Part shown: in pieces, positions 50,686-58,789 of the stretch
Layout: every line of letters begins with the position of its first letter
Position numbering within the stretch: the stretch's first letter is position 1
NCBI RefSeq assembly: GCF_002240415.1
Contig: NZ_CP020028.1
Span: 1,258,501-1,322,500, forward strand
DNA: 64,000 nt
Reading direction: 5' to 3'
DNA from: Paenibacillus kribbensis
GTDB lineage: Bacteria > Bacillota > Bacilli > Paenibacillales > Paenibacillaceae
Made by a program: the position numbers and the translations under genes
The notes under the pieces: model-generated
Database searches by the model: none
What the model saw: only the letters and a program-made list of their open reading frames with translations
What the model was told of the DNA's origin: nothing

Positions 50686-51483
50686 ATGGGAGAGGCTATC
50701 GTCGTCACTTCAGGAAAAGGCGGCGTCGGTAAAACGACGACGTCAGCCAATATAGGAACAGCGCTTGCACTGCTCGGTAAAAAGGTGTGTCTGGTGGATA
50801 CCGATATCGGTCTGCGTAATCTGGACGTGGTAATGGGTCTGGAAAATCGGATTATTTATGATCTGGTTGATGTAGCCGAAGGTCGTTGCCGTTTAAACCA
50901 GGCTCTGGTCAAGGATAAGCGCTTTGAGGAGCTTTATATGCTGCCTGCCGCTCAGACTAAGGACAAAAGTGCTGTTACACCTGAGCAGGTTAAGGATATT
51001 ATATTGGAGCTTAAAAAGGATTTTGAATATATATTGATTGACTGCCCTGCGGGTATTGAGCAAGGCTTCAAAAATGCCATTGCCGGGGCGGATCAGGCCA
51101 TTGTTGTAACGACCCCTGAAAATGCTGCCGTACGCGATGCTGATCGGGTAATTGGCTTGCTGGAAAGCTCACATGTAATTTCACCCAAGCTGGTGGTTAA
51201 CCGCATTCGTAACAGCATGGTTAAATCCGGGGATATGTTAGATATTGATGGGATTTTACAAGTGCTTAGCATAGACCTTATTGGGATCGTGCCGGATGAT
51301 GAAATGGTGATCAAATCAGCCAATACAGGAGAACCTACTGTCATGAATCCAGATTCACAAGCAGCGATCGCCTATCGCAACATTGCGAGACGGATTTTGG
51401 GTGATACGGTGCCCCTCATGCAGATGGATCAGAAGAAAAGCGTGATGACACGCTTTAAGAAGTTTTTTGGTATGGGTGGATGA
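50686..51483 (+). CDS. minD: Septum site-determining ATPase MinD
   Basis: A 265-residue deviant Walker ATPase. Walker A is SGKGGVGKTTTSANIG with the signature Lys, Walker B is YILIDCPAG, and the C-terminus KKSVMTRFKKFFGMGG forms a basic amphipathic membrane-targeting helix. It recruits MinC to the membrane to block division at poles. It is coupled to minC and followed by several hairpin terminators. Confidence 0.98.
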   Translation: MGEAIVVTSGKGGVGKTTTSANIGTALALLGKKVCLVDTDIGLRNLDVVMGLENRIIYDLVDVAEGRCRLNQALVKDKRFEELYMLPAAQTKDKSAVTPEQVKDIILELKKDFEYILIDCPAGIEQGFKNAIAGADQAIVVTTPENAAVRDADRVIGLLESSHVISPKLVVNRIRNSMVKSGDMLDIDGILQVLSIDLIGIVPDDEMVIKSANTGEPTVMNPDSQAAIAYRNIARRILGDTVPLMQMDQKKSVMTRFKKFFGMGG

Positions 51484-51562
51484 GTAAAACCGTGAGTTTT
51501 GATTGGGAGACGCTCCGCGTGGTCCCTTCACTGTTTTCCCAAGGTAGAGGATGTAGTGAAAG

Positions 51563-51605
51563 GCATGGCGAAGATTTACAGGCTTTTAAAGCCATGCAAT
51601 CTTTT
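51563..51605 (+). terminator. First hairpin after minD
   Basis: GCATGGC (51563-51569) pairs with GCCATGC (51591-51597), with a smaller inner stem GGCTTT / AAAGCC, followed by AATCTTTTTATTT. It begins 80 nt after minD. Confidence 0.75.
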
Positions 51606-51619
51606 TATTTGTGATACTG

Positions 51620-51662
51620 GACACTTAAATAAGTGGTAGCCTTATTTAAGTGTCTTTGTTTT
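51620..51662 (+). terminator. Second hairpin after minD
   Basis: Perfect 14-bp stem GACACTTAAATAAG / CTTATTTAAGTGTC (51620-51633, 51641-51654) with a 7-nt loop, followed by TTTGTTTTG. Confidence 0.85.
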
Positions 51663-51690
51663 GTCTTGCTATCCTACATACCTAATGCAT

Positions 51691-51715
51691 CCGGTGGATT
51701 TCCGCCGGTTTTTTT
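51691..51715 (+). terminator. Third hairpin after minD
   Basis: CCGGTGG (51691-51697) pairs with CCGCCGG (51702-51708, one G-U pair) with a 4-nt loop and seven following T. The third in a row within 155 nt. Apart from these hairpins, the DNA from 51484 to 51811 shows no gene. Confidence 0.85.
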
Positions 51716-51811
51716 GGCTTTTCAGGAGCGTAATCCCGAACCGGACAACATAAGTTGAAGCCCGTCCTCATAAGATGTATCAAACATACCTCGCTGAGGG
51801 GGCTGAACAGG

Positions 51812-52645
51812 ATGCATAAAAATTCCGGAATCAAGCAGCGCAGAGAAGAACGTATACAGCAGCTAATCGCGGGAGGCCAATCTGAACCATATTCCTCCGG
51901 TGTATATCAGGACAGGTACGGGAATAGAGAAATGAAGTCAATGCCCGTAATCAATGCAAATCGGCCCAGAGACCCGGAAACCGAATGGAAAAATGAACAG
52001 CAACGCTGGCGTCAATCTTTCGGAGAGAATCGCAGTCCGTCTTTTTGGACTTCTTTCTGGCGCAGATCAATAATGGCAGCTGTGTTATTTGGAATGGTGT
52101 GGGGATTGTTTCGCTGGGATATGCCCTATGCGGTGAATTTGAAAATGTTTATCGCAGATTCCTTGAATAAGGATATGGATTTTGCAGCCGCCAGACAATG
52201 GTATGGAACTTATTTTGACGGTGCCCCTTCCTTTTTACCGATCTTTGGCGAGGAGACTGAAACGCACAAGGTGAATGCGGGCCGAAAGGCTTTTGCGCCG
52301 ATTGAAGGCAATATAACACAGCCGTTTGCACTAAGCCTTAAAGGGGTGGAAATTACGCCGAATGTTACCAGCAACGGGGTAGTCGCTGTTAAAAGTATAG
52401 ATGCAGGACGTGTATTGGACATTTTGAATCATCCCAAAAGTGGAACTACAATTACGATTCGTCACACTGGTGGTATTACTGCAACATACGGAAGGCTTTC
52501 TCGCTCTACCCTAAAGGTAAACGACTGGGTTCAGGAGGGGGATGAGGTTGGTGTACTTCCAGCAAGCCATAGCGCCAATGAGGCGGTGACTCTGTTTTTT
52601 GCATTGCAGAGGGGGATCAGTATATTGATCCGGCGGAAGTGGTAG
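51812..52645 (+). CDS. spoIVFA: Sporulation protein SpoIVFA with probable C-terminal frameshift
   Basis: A 277-residue protein as read. A charged cytoplasmic N-terminus (about 90 residues) precedes one membrane helix (AAVLFGMVWGLFRWD) and an extracytoplasmic M23-like domain (VNAGRKAFAPIEGNI to VNDWVQEGDEVGVLPASHS) that lacks metal ligands. SpoIVFA holds SpoIVFB inactive until the spore checkpoint signal. The frame ends in ISILIRRKW. With one extra G in the G run at 52611-52615, it would instead read DQYIDPAEVVALD and stop at 52656, overlapping spoIVFB. That ending fits the M23-like fold better, so a deletion or sequencing error is likely. Confidence 0.85.
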   Translation: MHKNSGIKQRREERIQQLIAGGQSEPYSSGVYQDRYGNREMKSMPVINANRPRDPETEWKNEQQRWRQSFGENRSPSFWTSFWRRSIMAAVLFGMVWGLFRWDMPYAVNLKMFIADSLNKDMDFAAARQWYGTYFDGAPSFLPIFGEETETHKVNAGRKAFAPIEGNITQPFALSLKGVEITPNVTSNGVVAVKSIDAGRVLDILNHPKSGTTITIRHTGGITATYGRLSRSTLKVNDWVQEGDEVGVLPASHSANEAVTLFFALQRGISILIRRKW

Positions 52646-52648
52646 CTC

Positions 52649-53527
52649 TTGATTAATGTCCGGGGTGTGACCTTATCACTGCATCCACTGTTTGTACTGG
52701 TCATGTTGACTTCTGTGTTGACTGGACATTTTATTGAGATCATGACCTTGTTTACACTGGTGTTTATCCATGAGTTGGGTCATGCGACAGCCGCTTCGTT
52801 GTTAGGGGCGCGAGTGCTTTCCATACAGATGCTACCCTTTGGAGGAGTGGCGGTCATTGAGGATCAGGGGAAGCTCAATGCGTGGAAGGAAGTTGTCATA
52901 GCACTGGCTGGACCTCTGCAAAATGGAATCATGATCATCATCCTATTATGGTTCAGAAATGTGAGCGGGGCTGAGCATGATTATGTAAATTATATCATTC
53001 AGGGAAATGCAGTTATTGCATTGTTCAATTTGCTGCCGATTTTGCCGCTGGATGGTGGAAAAATACTGCAGGCGTTGATCAGCTTGTTTCTTTCTTATCA
53101 TCGTACATTAGTGTGGACTTTTCGGGCCAGTATCGTGACGAGCTTGCTATTTTGCATGTATGGAATTTCTCCACTGTTCAGACAAAATGGACCTGTGCAT
53201 TTAAATCTGCTGGCGGTAGGGATTTTTTTGCTTTATTCTAATATTGTGGATTATCGTAATATTCCTTACCGTTTTATACGTTTTTTGCTGGGGAGGGACG
53301 AGCTTTTTTACCGCGAAGCAGCTAAGGGAAGTATTGCCTTACCTATTGTATCCTTGCCAGTGAAACATTTGGAGCCTATTTTGCGTCTTTTTAGAAGAGA
53401 TCGGTATCATATGGTTTACGTTATGAATGAACAGGGACGGATTGTAGCCGTACTGCCGGAGCAGCGCCTTATTCGCTCTTATTTTGCGGCACGTCCGCCA
53501 GATGGTGAGAAACCAAAGCTTAAATAA
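52649..53527 (+). CDS. spoIVFB: Intramembrane metalloprotease SpoIVFB
   Basis: A 292-residue site-2-type protease that cleaves pro-sigma-K during sporulation. The zinc motif HELGH is at residues 41-45 and the third ligand Asp135 is in LLPILPLDGGKIL. About six membrane segments come first, then a C-terminal CBS-like region (about 220-285, MVYVMNEQGRIVAVLP). It starts at a TTG at 52649 with GGAAGTGG upstream; no ATG is near. It is coupled to spoIVFA. Confidence 0.95.
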   Translation: MINVRGVTLSLHPLFVLVMLTSVLTGHFIEIMTLFTLVFIHELGHATAASLLGARVLSIQMLPFGGVAVIEDQGKLNAWKEVVIALAGPLQNGIMIIILLWFRNVSGAEHDYVNYIIQGNAVIALFNLLPILPLDGGKILQALISLFLSYHRTLVWTFRASIVTSLLFCMYGISPLFRQNGPVHLNLLAVGIFLLYSNIVDYRNIPYRFIRFLLGRDELFYREAAKGSIALPIVSLPVKHLEPILRLFRRDRYHMVYVMNEQGRIVAVLPEQRLIRSYFAARPPDGEKPKLK

Positions 53528-53576
53528 ATGTTTTAAGAGCTAAGGAAGAGGCTGTATCCAGAGAGGTTGAAAAACC

Positions 53577-54761
53577 ATGAAACAAATGATTGTACAGTGC
53601 CAGCAGCAGATGACCCAAATGGCGCTGTTGGAAGAGGGACGATTGGTTGAATATGCGGCAGAGCTGCCACGAAAACGGGGGATTTTAGGTTCTTTCTTCA
53701 AAGCGAGGGTAGTCAATGTGCTGCCGGGTATGCAAGCCGCTTTTGTTGACATTGGACAACGAAAAAATGCTTTTTTATATGTGGATGACGTGCTTCATGC
53801 TCATTTGGACAAGCAGCCGCAGGTAAAGCCGTCCATTTCTGAGCTGTTAAAGGTGGGTCAGGAAATTGTTGTACAGGTATTAAAAGAGGCTGTTGGCAGC
53901 AAGGGAGCCAGAGTGACGACTCATTTTTCACTTCCGGGTCGTTGGATCGTATACATGCCCCGCGCCGACTATGTGGCTGTATCCAAGAAAATCGAGCGTG
54001 AGGGAGAACGTACCCGTTTGAAAGCAATGGGGGAACAGCTGCGCACGGGTGAGGAAGGGATCATTATCCGTACCGTTTCGGAGGAAATGAGTATAGAGGC
54101 GATTGAAAATGATCTGGACCAACTACGTCAGCAGTGGGCACTCATTCAGCGTAAAGCTGGTGAATGCTCCGCTCCATGTGAACTACACAGGGATTTGAGC
54201 ATCGTTCAACGCTTGATTCGGGATGTGTTTACCCCGGAACAGGATGAGCTGGTCATTGACAGCGAGGAACAGGCGAAGGATGCGGAAATCATGCTGCAAC
54301 AGATTGGTCCGGCGAAAGCTCATGTGAGCATATTCCGTAGTGCAGAAGAAACGATCTTTAATGCCTATGGTATCAACCAGCAGCTGGAACGTGATTTTGC
54401 ACGAAAAGTATGGCTTCAGGGCGGCGGATACATTGTCATTGATCATACGGAGGCATTGACCGTTATCGATGTGAATACCGGTAAGTTTACGGGCGGCAGC
54501 AATCTGGAAGAGACGGTGACCCGGACTAACATCGAAGCAGCCGAAGAAATTGCCCGGCTGGTGCGTGTACGCGATATTGGTGGCATTATCATCATTGATT
54601 TTATTGACATGGAGCAAGAGGAGAACCGTAGGGAAGTATCCTCTGTTCTGGAGGCCAGACTAAAGAAGGATCGGACCAAATCATATGTTGTGGGCTGGAC
54701 GCGGCTAGGTCTTCTGGAAATGACCCGTAAAAAGGTGCGTGAGGAAAAGACGCTTGTGTAG
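53577..54761 (+). CDS. RNase E/G family endoribonuclease, short form
   Basis: A 394-residue RNase G-like protein. It has an S1 domain (about residues 35-125, RVVNVLPGMQAAFVDIGQRKNAF, here quoted as VVNVLPGMQAAFVDIG), the 5' sensor region with IIIRTVSEEMS, and the DNase-I-like catalytic core with metal aspartates in LTVIDVNTGKF and IIIIDFIDM. It stops shortly after RLGLLEMTRKK, so the usual CxxC zinc link and small domain are missing. It may process rRNA or decay mRNA. It lies between spoIVFB and the rplU promoter; B. subtilis has no such gene there. Confidence 0.88.
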   Translation: MKQMIVQCQQQMTQMALLEEGRLVEYAAELPRKRGILGSFFKARVVNVLPGMQAAFVDIGQRKNAFLYVDDVLHAHLDKQPQVKPSISELLKVGQEIVVQVLKEAVGSKGARVTTHFSLPGRWIVYMPRADYVAVSKKIEREGERTRLKAMGEQLRTGEEGIIIRTVSEEMSIEAIENDLDQLRQQWALIQRKAGECSAPCELHRDLSIVQRLIRDVFTPEQDELVIDSEEQAKDAEIMLQQIGPAKAHVSIFRSAEETIFNAYGINQQLERDFARKVWLQGGGYIVIDHTEALTVIDVNTGKFTGGSNLEETVTRTNIEAAEEIARLVRVRDIGGIIIIDFIDMEQEENRREVSSVLEARLKKDRTKSYVVGWTRLGLLEMTRKKVREEKTLV

Positions 54762-54798
54762 AGCAATCTGTAAATCAAAATCATTTCAAAACTAGAGG

Positions 54799-54827
54799 TT
54801 GAATGTGGATGAAGCTTGTGCTATACT
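54799..54827 (+). promoter_or_regulatory. Promoter of the rplU operon
   Basis: TTGAAT (54799-54804) and TATACT (54822-54827) with an exact 17-nt spacer. Confidence 0.75.
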
Positions 54828-54833
54828 CACTTA

Positions 54834-54958
54834 GTATGTGTGATGCGTAAGTTTGGCTGCACATGCTGTAACCGCTCCAATCAGGTACTGAAGTGCAGTA
54901 TCCTTCGGGAATCTGCCACCTGCTATTAGGCGAGTCTGAGAAATAAGGAGGTGCAAGC
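54834..54958 (+). ncRNA. Leader RNA of the ribosomal protein L21 operon (L21 leader)
   Basis: The 130 nt between promoter and rplU are a structured leader. CTGCAC (54857-54862) can pair with GTGCAG (54893-54898), and more pairing follows in the segment from 54900 to 54940. Its place before rplU-prp-rpmA fits the known L21 leader element of Firmicutes, thought to allow autoregulation by L21 or another r-protein. No terminator is evident, so control is likely at translation. Confidence 0.7.
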
Positions 54959-54960
54959 AA

Positions 54961-55272
54961 ATGTACGCAATTATCGAAACAGGTGGTAAGCAATACAAAG
55001 TTCAAGAGGGCGACGTATTGTTCATCGAGAAGTTGGAAGCGAACGATGGTGAAACTGTAACGTTCGACCGTGTTCTGGCAGTGTCTGGCGACAATGGCTT
55101 GACAGCAGGTACACCGCTTCTTTCCGGAGCTTCTGTAACAGCTAAAGTTGAGAAGCATGGTAAAGGTCAAAAGGTCATTGTATACAAATACAAACCTAAA
55201 AAGAACTATCATGTGAAGCAAGGTCATCGTCAACCGTACACGAAAGTGACGATTGAAAAAATCCAAGCGTAA
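54961..55272 (+). CDS. rplU: Ribosomal protein bL21
   Basis: A 103-residue large-subunit protein that begins [18 protein letters not shown] and ends with the L21 signature [19 protein letters not shown] (about residues 78-96). ATG 54961 follows AAGGAGGTGC. First gene of the rplU-prp-rpmA operon. Confidence 0.99.
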   Translation: MYAIIETGGKQYKVQEGDVLFIEKLEANDGETVTFDRVLAVSGDNGLTAGTPLLSGASVTAKVEKHGKGQKVIVYKYKPKKNYHVKQGHRQPYTKVTIEKIQA

Positions 55273-55285
55273 GAGGGTGCGATAA

Positions 55286-55624
55286 GTGATTATCGTGCGC
55301 ATTATACGACTGGAGGATGGCAGCATACAGGGATTTTCTATTAAAGGCCATGCGAATTACGCCAAGTCTGGCGAGGATATCGTATGTGCTGGTGTTTCAG
55401 CGGTAACTGTAGGAACTGTCAATTCGATCGGAGCTCTTACGGACGTTGAAATGGAAACAGAAATGGAAAATGGCTTTTTGAGCGCGTATTTTCCTCCTGA
55501 AAGTCACCATGTTACTAACGCACAGGTTCAACTGCTGCTGGAGTCTATGGTGATTATGCTGACAAGTATTGCTGAATCATATGGTAAGTATATTCAAATA
55601 GAAAATAAACAAAGAAGGAGGTAG
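55286..55624 (+). CDS. prp: Ribosomal-processing cysteine protease Prp
   Basis: A 112-residue cysteine protease. The catalytic pair His22 and Cys34 lies in [20 protein letters not shown]. In Firmicutes Prp removes the N-terminal extension of ribosomal protein L27, which is encoded next. It starts with GTG at 55286. It lies between rplU and rpmA as in Staphylococcus and Bacillus (ysxB). Confidence 0.96.
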   Translation: MIIVRIIRLEDGSIQGFSIKGHANYAKSGEDIVCAGVSAVTVGTVNSIGALTDVEMETEMENGFLSAYFPPESHHVTNAQVQLLLESMVIMLTSIAESYGKYIQIENKQRRR

Positions 55625-55629
55625 ACATC

Positions 55630-55947
55630 ATGTTGAAATTGACATTGGATCTTCAATTGTTCGCATCGAAAAAAGGTGTAGGTTCCACGAAAAACGGACG
55701 TGACAGCAGATCGAAACGTCTTGGCGTGAAACGTGCTGACGGTCAAGCAGTTACCGGCGGTAGCATTCTGGTTCGTCAACGCGGAACGAAAATTCACCCA
55801 GGCGCGAATGTGGGCATCGGTAAGGACGACACTCTGTTCGCGAAAGTGGACGGCGTTGTGAAGTTCGAACGTTGGGGCCGTGATCGTAAAAAGGTGAGCA
55901 TCTACCCGATTGACGCTGCTCCAGTAGCAGCTACTGTAGAAGCTTAA
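55630..55947 (+). CDS. rpmA: Ribosomal protein bL27 with cleavable N-terminal extension
   Basis: A 105-residue large-subunit protein. Residues 1-11 ([11 protein letters not shown]) are the Firmicutes extension, followed by the mature start [15 protein letters not shown]. Cleavage by Prp is expected after Phe11, so that the mature N-terminus can reach the peptidyl transferase centre. Compared with the Staphylococcus extension (MLKLNLQFF) it is two residues longer. ATG 55630 follows AGAAGGAGGT. A strong terminator follows. Confidence 0.98.
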   Translation: MLKLTLDLQLFASKKGVGSTKNGRDSRSKRLGVKRADGQAVTGGSILVRQRGTKIHPGANVGIGKDDTLFAKVDGVVKFERWGRDRKKVSIYPIDAAPVAATVEA

Positions 55948-55966
55948 TAGCGGCTTAGACACGCTG

Positions 55967-56000
55967 AAAAGCCTCCGGCACTTTTGTCGGAGGCTTTTTT
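55967..56000 (+). terminator. Terminator of the rplU operon
   Basis: AAAAGCCTCCG (55967-55977) pairs with CGGAGGCTTTT (55988-55998), followed by T. GC-rich stem with a 10-nt loop. Confidence 0.92.
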
Positions 56001-56012
56001 GCATGATGGTAA

Positions 56013-56041
56013 TGAACTGGAAAGTCAGTCTGTGCTATACT
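56013..56041 (+). promoter_or_regulatory. Promoter of spo0B-obg
   Basis: TGAACT (56013-56018) and an extended -10, TGC TATACT (TATACT at 56036-56041), with 17-nt spacing. It lies between the rplU terminator and spo0B, so any frame starting before 56045 would overlap it. Confidence 0.65.
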
Positions 56042-56092
56042 GGATTAAGGTTATTTAATAATCTATTAATTATGGCAGAACGGAGAGAAGCC

Positions 56093-56830
56093 ATGTTCCA
56101 GCGGATAAGAGCGCCTTATTTGGCGTTGGGTTCCATTCTGATTCCTTTGGTTTTTTCACTGCTCTATCCTGAAGGTTTAACGATTATCATATTAGCTGTA
56201 TGGTCTGTTGCTGCTGCTTGTTTTGGCATGTGGTATATGCATAGACAGGCTGAGAATGAGCGTAAAGCTGCTTTGCGTTCGTTGGAACATACAGCTATCG
56301 CAACGCTTAACCATCATCGACATGACTGGATGAATGACCTACAGGTGCTTTATGGCTATATTCGTATGAATAAGCATGATAAATCAGCTGATTATGTGGA
56401 AACAATAAAAGAGCGCGTGGCCGAAGAAAGTAAAATATCCAAGCTGGGTATTCCTTCACTGGTATTTTATTTGCAGTCTTTTCGCGTAAACGCCGGGAAT
56501 TTACAGTTGTCGGTACAGGTTGAGGAGCATTTAAAGTTGGACGCTGTCATGTCTCCCGAAGACGGCGAGTCGCTTGCCTCGGCTGTCATAGAAACGGTGC
56601 GTGCATATCAATACGGCGGTGGCCGGTCGTCCTGGGGAGAAGTGCGCAGATTGACACTGTTTTTCGGTATGGATCAGAATGATGTTATTGTCCGCTTTGA
56701 AGGAAGTGAAATACCTGCCGATTCGAATTTTTTAAAGAAGGTCAGATCCGTACACGGAAGTGAACGCATTCGAACAGAGAAGCTCCCAACAGGCGAAATG
56801 CTTCAAATTCGGATGGAGTGCCAGACATAA
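56093..56830 (+). CDS. spo0B: Spo0B-like sporulation phosphotransferase with membrane anchor
   Basis: A 245-residue protein. The helix [17 protein letters not shown] (about residues 74-90) matches the phosphorylated helix of Spo0B; His77 of RHDWMN is the likely phospho-acceptor, relaying phosphate from Spo0F to Spo0A. The C-terminal part resembles a degenerate histidine kinase ATPase fold. Unlike B. subtilis Spo0B, which is soluble and 192 residues, two hydrophobic helices precede it (about 8-24 and 28-48). The ATG at 56093 follows CGGAGAG; earlier starts run into the promoter. The place before obg supports the name. Confidence 0.85.
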   Translation: MFQRIRAPYLALGSILIPLVFSLLYPEGLTIIILAVWSVAAACFGMWYMHRQAENERKAALRSLEHTAIATLNHHRHDWMNDLQVLYGYIRMNKHDKSADYVETIKERVAEESKISKLGIPSLVFYLQSFRVNAGNLQLSVQVEEHLKLDAVMSPEDGESLASAVIETVRAYQYGGGRSSWGEVRRLTLFFGMDQNDVIVRFEGSEIPADSNFLKKVRSVHGSERIRTEKLPTGEMLQIRMECQT

Positions 56831-56843
56831 GGAAGGTGTAACC

Positions 56844-58154
56844 ATGTTTGTAGATAAAGCGAAGATTTTTGTTAAAGGCGGCGACGGTGGAGACGGCTTA
56901 ATTGCGTTTCGCCGTGAAAAATACGTTCCTGAAGGAGGTCCGGCTGGTGGCGACGGAGGGAACGGGGGAGATGTGATTTTCCGTGTAGATGAAGGATTGC
57001 GTACCTTGATGGATTTTCGATACCAACGGCATTTTAAAGCCCAGCGTGGTGTCAAGGGTCGTAACAAATCTCAACATGGAGCTAATGCGGAGCATATGAT
57101 TGTACGCATACCACCGGGAACAGTCATCACCGATGATGATACGGGTGAAGTATTGGCAGATATGACACGCCATGGACAACAGGTTATCGTAGCAAAAGGA
57201 GGGCGCGGAGGACGCGGAAATATTCGTTTTGCTACGCCTAGTAATCCAGCGCCTGAGCTTGCTGAGAACGGTGGAGAGGGACAAGAACGTTATATTACCC
57301 TTGAACTAAAGGTGATGGCTGACGTAGGCTTGGTCGGCTTCCCTAGCGTAGGGAAATCTACATTGCTGTCAGTCGTATCCTCTGCAAAGCCAAAGATTGG
57401 CGCCTACCACTTTACAACGATTACCCCGAATTTGGGCGTCGTGGATGTGGGTGATCATCGTAACTTTGTGATGGCTGATCTGCCTGGGTTGATTGAAGGA
57501 GCCCATGAGGGCATTGGGCTGGGGCATGAATTTCTGCGACACATTGAGCGGACACGCGTTATTATCCATGTCGTCGATATGGCAGGCTCGGAGGGGCGCG
57601 ATCCGTTTGAAGATTGGACTAAAATTAACGACGAATTAAAGCAATACAACGCAAACTTGGCGGAGCGTCCACAAATTGTCGCAGCGAATAAAATGGATAT
57701 GCCGGAAGCGGAAGAAAACCTGGCACAATTCAAAGAGCAGGTCGCTGCTGTGCGTCCAGACTTGGAAATTATGCCTATTTCCTCGCTGACACGCCAAGGC
57801 ATCAAAGAACTGCTTTATCGGGCTGCTGATTTGCTGGATCAAATACCGGACGAGCCGGTCGTTGAGGAAGTAGCAGAAGTTAATGAGCGTAAGGTATTTA
57901 AGCTAGATGCGGCAGAAGACGAAGGCTTTACGATTGTACGTGAGAACGACACGTTCGTCGTGCATAGCCCTAAAATTGAGCGCATGATGAAACGCATGCA
58001 GCTGAATTCGCACGATGCCATTTTGAAATTGGCAAGAACGCTGCGCCACATGGGTGTGGATGCCGAGCTGCGTAAGCGTGGTGCCACAGATGGTACATCT
58101 GTACGGATCGCTGATTTCGAGTTCGAATTTGTGGAAGGCAGCAGCTACTACTAA
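56844..58154 (+). CDS. obg: GTPase ObgE/CgtA
   Basis: A 436-residue essential GTPase of ribosome assembly and stress control. The Gly-rich Obg fold (about 1-158) begins [18 protein letters not shown]. The G domain has G1 [10 protein letters not shown]3 [10 protein letters not shown] and G4 NKMDMPE. A C-terminal OCT domain (about 350-430) closes it. ATG 56844 follows AAGGAAGGTG. It is coupled to spo0B, 13 nt upstream, as in B. subtilis. Confidence 0.98.
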   Translation: MFVDKAKIFVKGGDGGDGLIAFRREKYVPEGGPAGGDGGNGGDVIFRVDEGLRTLMDFRYQRHFKAQRGVKGRNKSQHGANAEHMIVRIPPGTVITDDDTGEVLADMTRHGQQVIVAKGGRGGRGNIRFATPSNPAPELAENGGEGQERYITLELKVMADVGLVGFPSVGKSTLLSVVSSAKPKIGAYHFTTITPNLGVVDVGDHRNFVMADLPGLIEGAHEGIGLGHEFLRHIERTRVIIHVVDMAGSEGRDPFEDWTKINDELKQYNANLAERPQIVAANKMDMPEAEENLAQFKEQVAAVRPDLEIMPISSLTRQGIKELLYRAADLLDQIPDEPVVEEVAEVNERKVFKLDAAEDEGFTIVRENDTFVVHSPKIERMMKRMQLNSHDAILKLARTLRHMGVDAELRKRGATDGTSVRIADFEFEFVEGSSYY

Positions 58155-58178
58155 AAATGAAATAATAGTCTTGAATGG

Positions 58179-58226
58179 ACGGTTACTGCACTATAGGGAT
58201 TTCTATAGATGGCAGTAGCCGTTTTT
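58179..58226 (+). terminator. Terminator of spo0B-obg
   Basis: ACGGTTACTGC (58179-58189) pairs with GCAGTAGCCGT (58212-58222, one G-U), with an inner CTATAG / CTATAG stem, followed by TTTTT. Confidence 0.9.
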
Positions 58227-58238
58227 TGTATGGATAGC

Positions 58239-58267
58239 TTGCCGATTTTCAGGAGTTTCGATATAAT
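58239..58267 (+). promoter_or_regulatory. Promoter of the ACT regulator and threonine genes
   Basis: TTGCCG (58239-58244) and a perfect TATAAT (58262-58267) with a 17-nt spacer, 42 nt before the GTG start at 58310. Confidence 0.7.
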
Positions 58268-58309
58268 GTCCTCTATACAAAAACATAAGTCTTTGAGGAG
58301 AGGACGTTC

Positions 58310-58747
58310 GTGAAAGAGCGCTATTACTTGGTACGGGAAGATATTTTGCCTGAAGCCATTGTGAAGACAATACAGGTTAAATTGCTGCTTGCTTCAGGGG
58401 ATGCTAAAACCGTGCATGACGCCGTAGAGCAAGTTGGGCTAAGTCGAAGCGCGTTTTATAAATATAAAGATGGCATTCATTTGGTCAACCAGCTGGAGCG
58501 TGAGCGAATTGTCAATATCTCCATTGATTTGGAACATCAATCCGGCATGCTGTCTAGAGTGCTTGGCAGGGTGGCGGATTACGGAGGCAATGTGCTGACC
58601 ATCCAGCAGAGCATTCCGCTACAAGGCAGAGCCAACGTAGTCATCTCGGTGGAAATGTCCAGACTCAGTGAAGAACTGGGTGTTCTGCTGGAAGGTTTGG
58701 AGACCATCTCTGGCGTCAAACGTGTTCGCCTGATCGGGCAAGGTTAG
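58310..58747 (+). CDS. ACT-domain DNA-binding protein (PheB/YszB, ThrR type)
   Basis: A 145-residue protein. The N-terminal half has a helix-turn-helix-like segment (TVHDAVEQVGLSRSAFYKYK, about residues 38-57), and the C-terminal half an ACT domain (about 70-143, VNISIDLEHQSGMLSRVLG). From memory, the B. subtilis homologue, formerly PheB or YszB, was shown to repress threonine genes and named ThrR. Here it directly precedes hom and thrB, which supports that role. GTG 58310 follows GAGGAGAGGA. Alternatively it senses phenylalanine, given nearby pheA. Confidence 0.88.
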   Translation: MKERYYLVREDILPEAIVKTIQVKLLLASGDAKTVHDAVEQVGLSRSAFYKYKDGIHLVNQLERERIVNISIDLEHQSGMLSRVLGRVADYGGNVLTIQQSIPLQGRANVVISVEMSRLSEELGVLLEGLETISGVKRVRLIGQG

Positions 58748-58789
58748 GGCATACCGCCCATTAGATAAAAGTTAGTAGGAGGGGAATGG

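Noticed and set aside
56003..56092. Longer start for spo0B
   Set aside because: It would begin within the promoter of the operon, before the -10 box, and just after the rpmA terminator.
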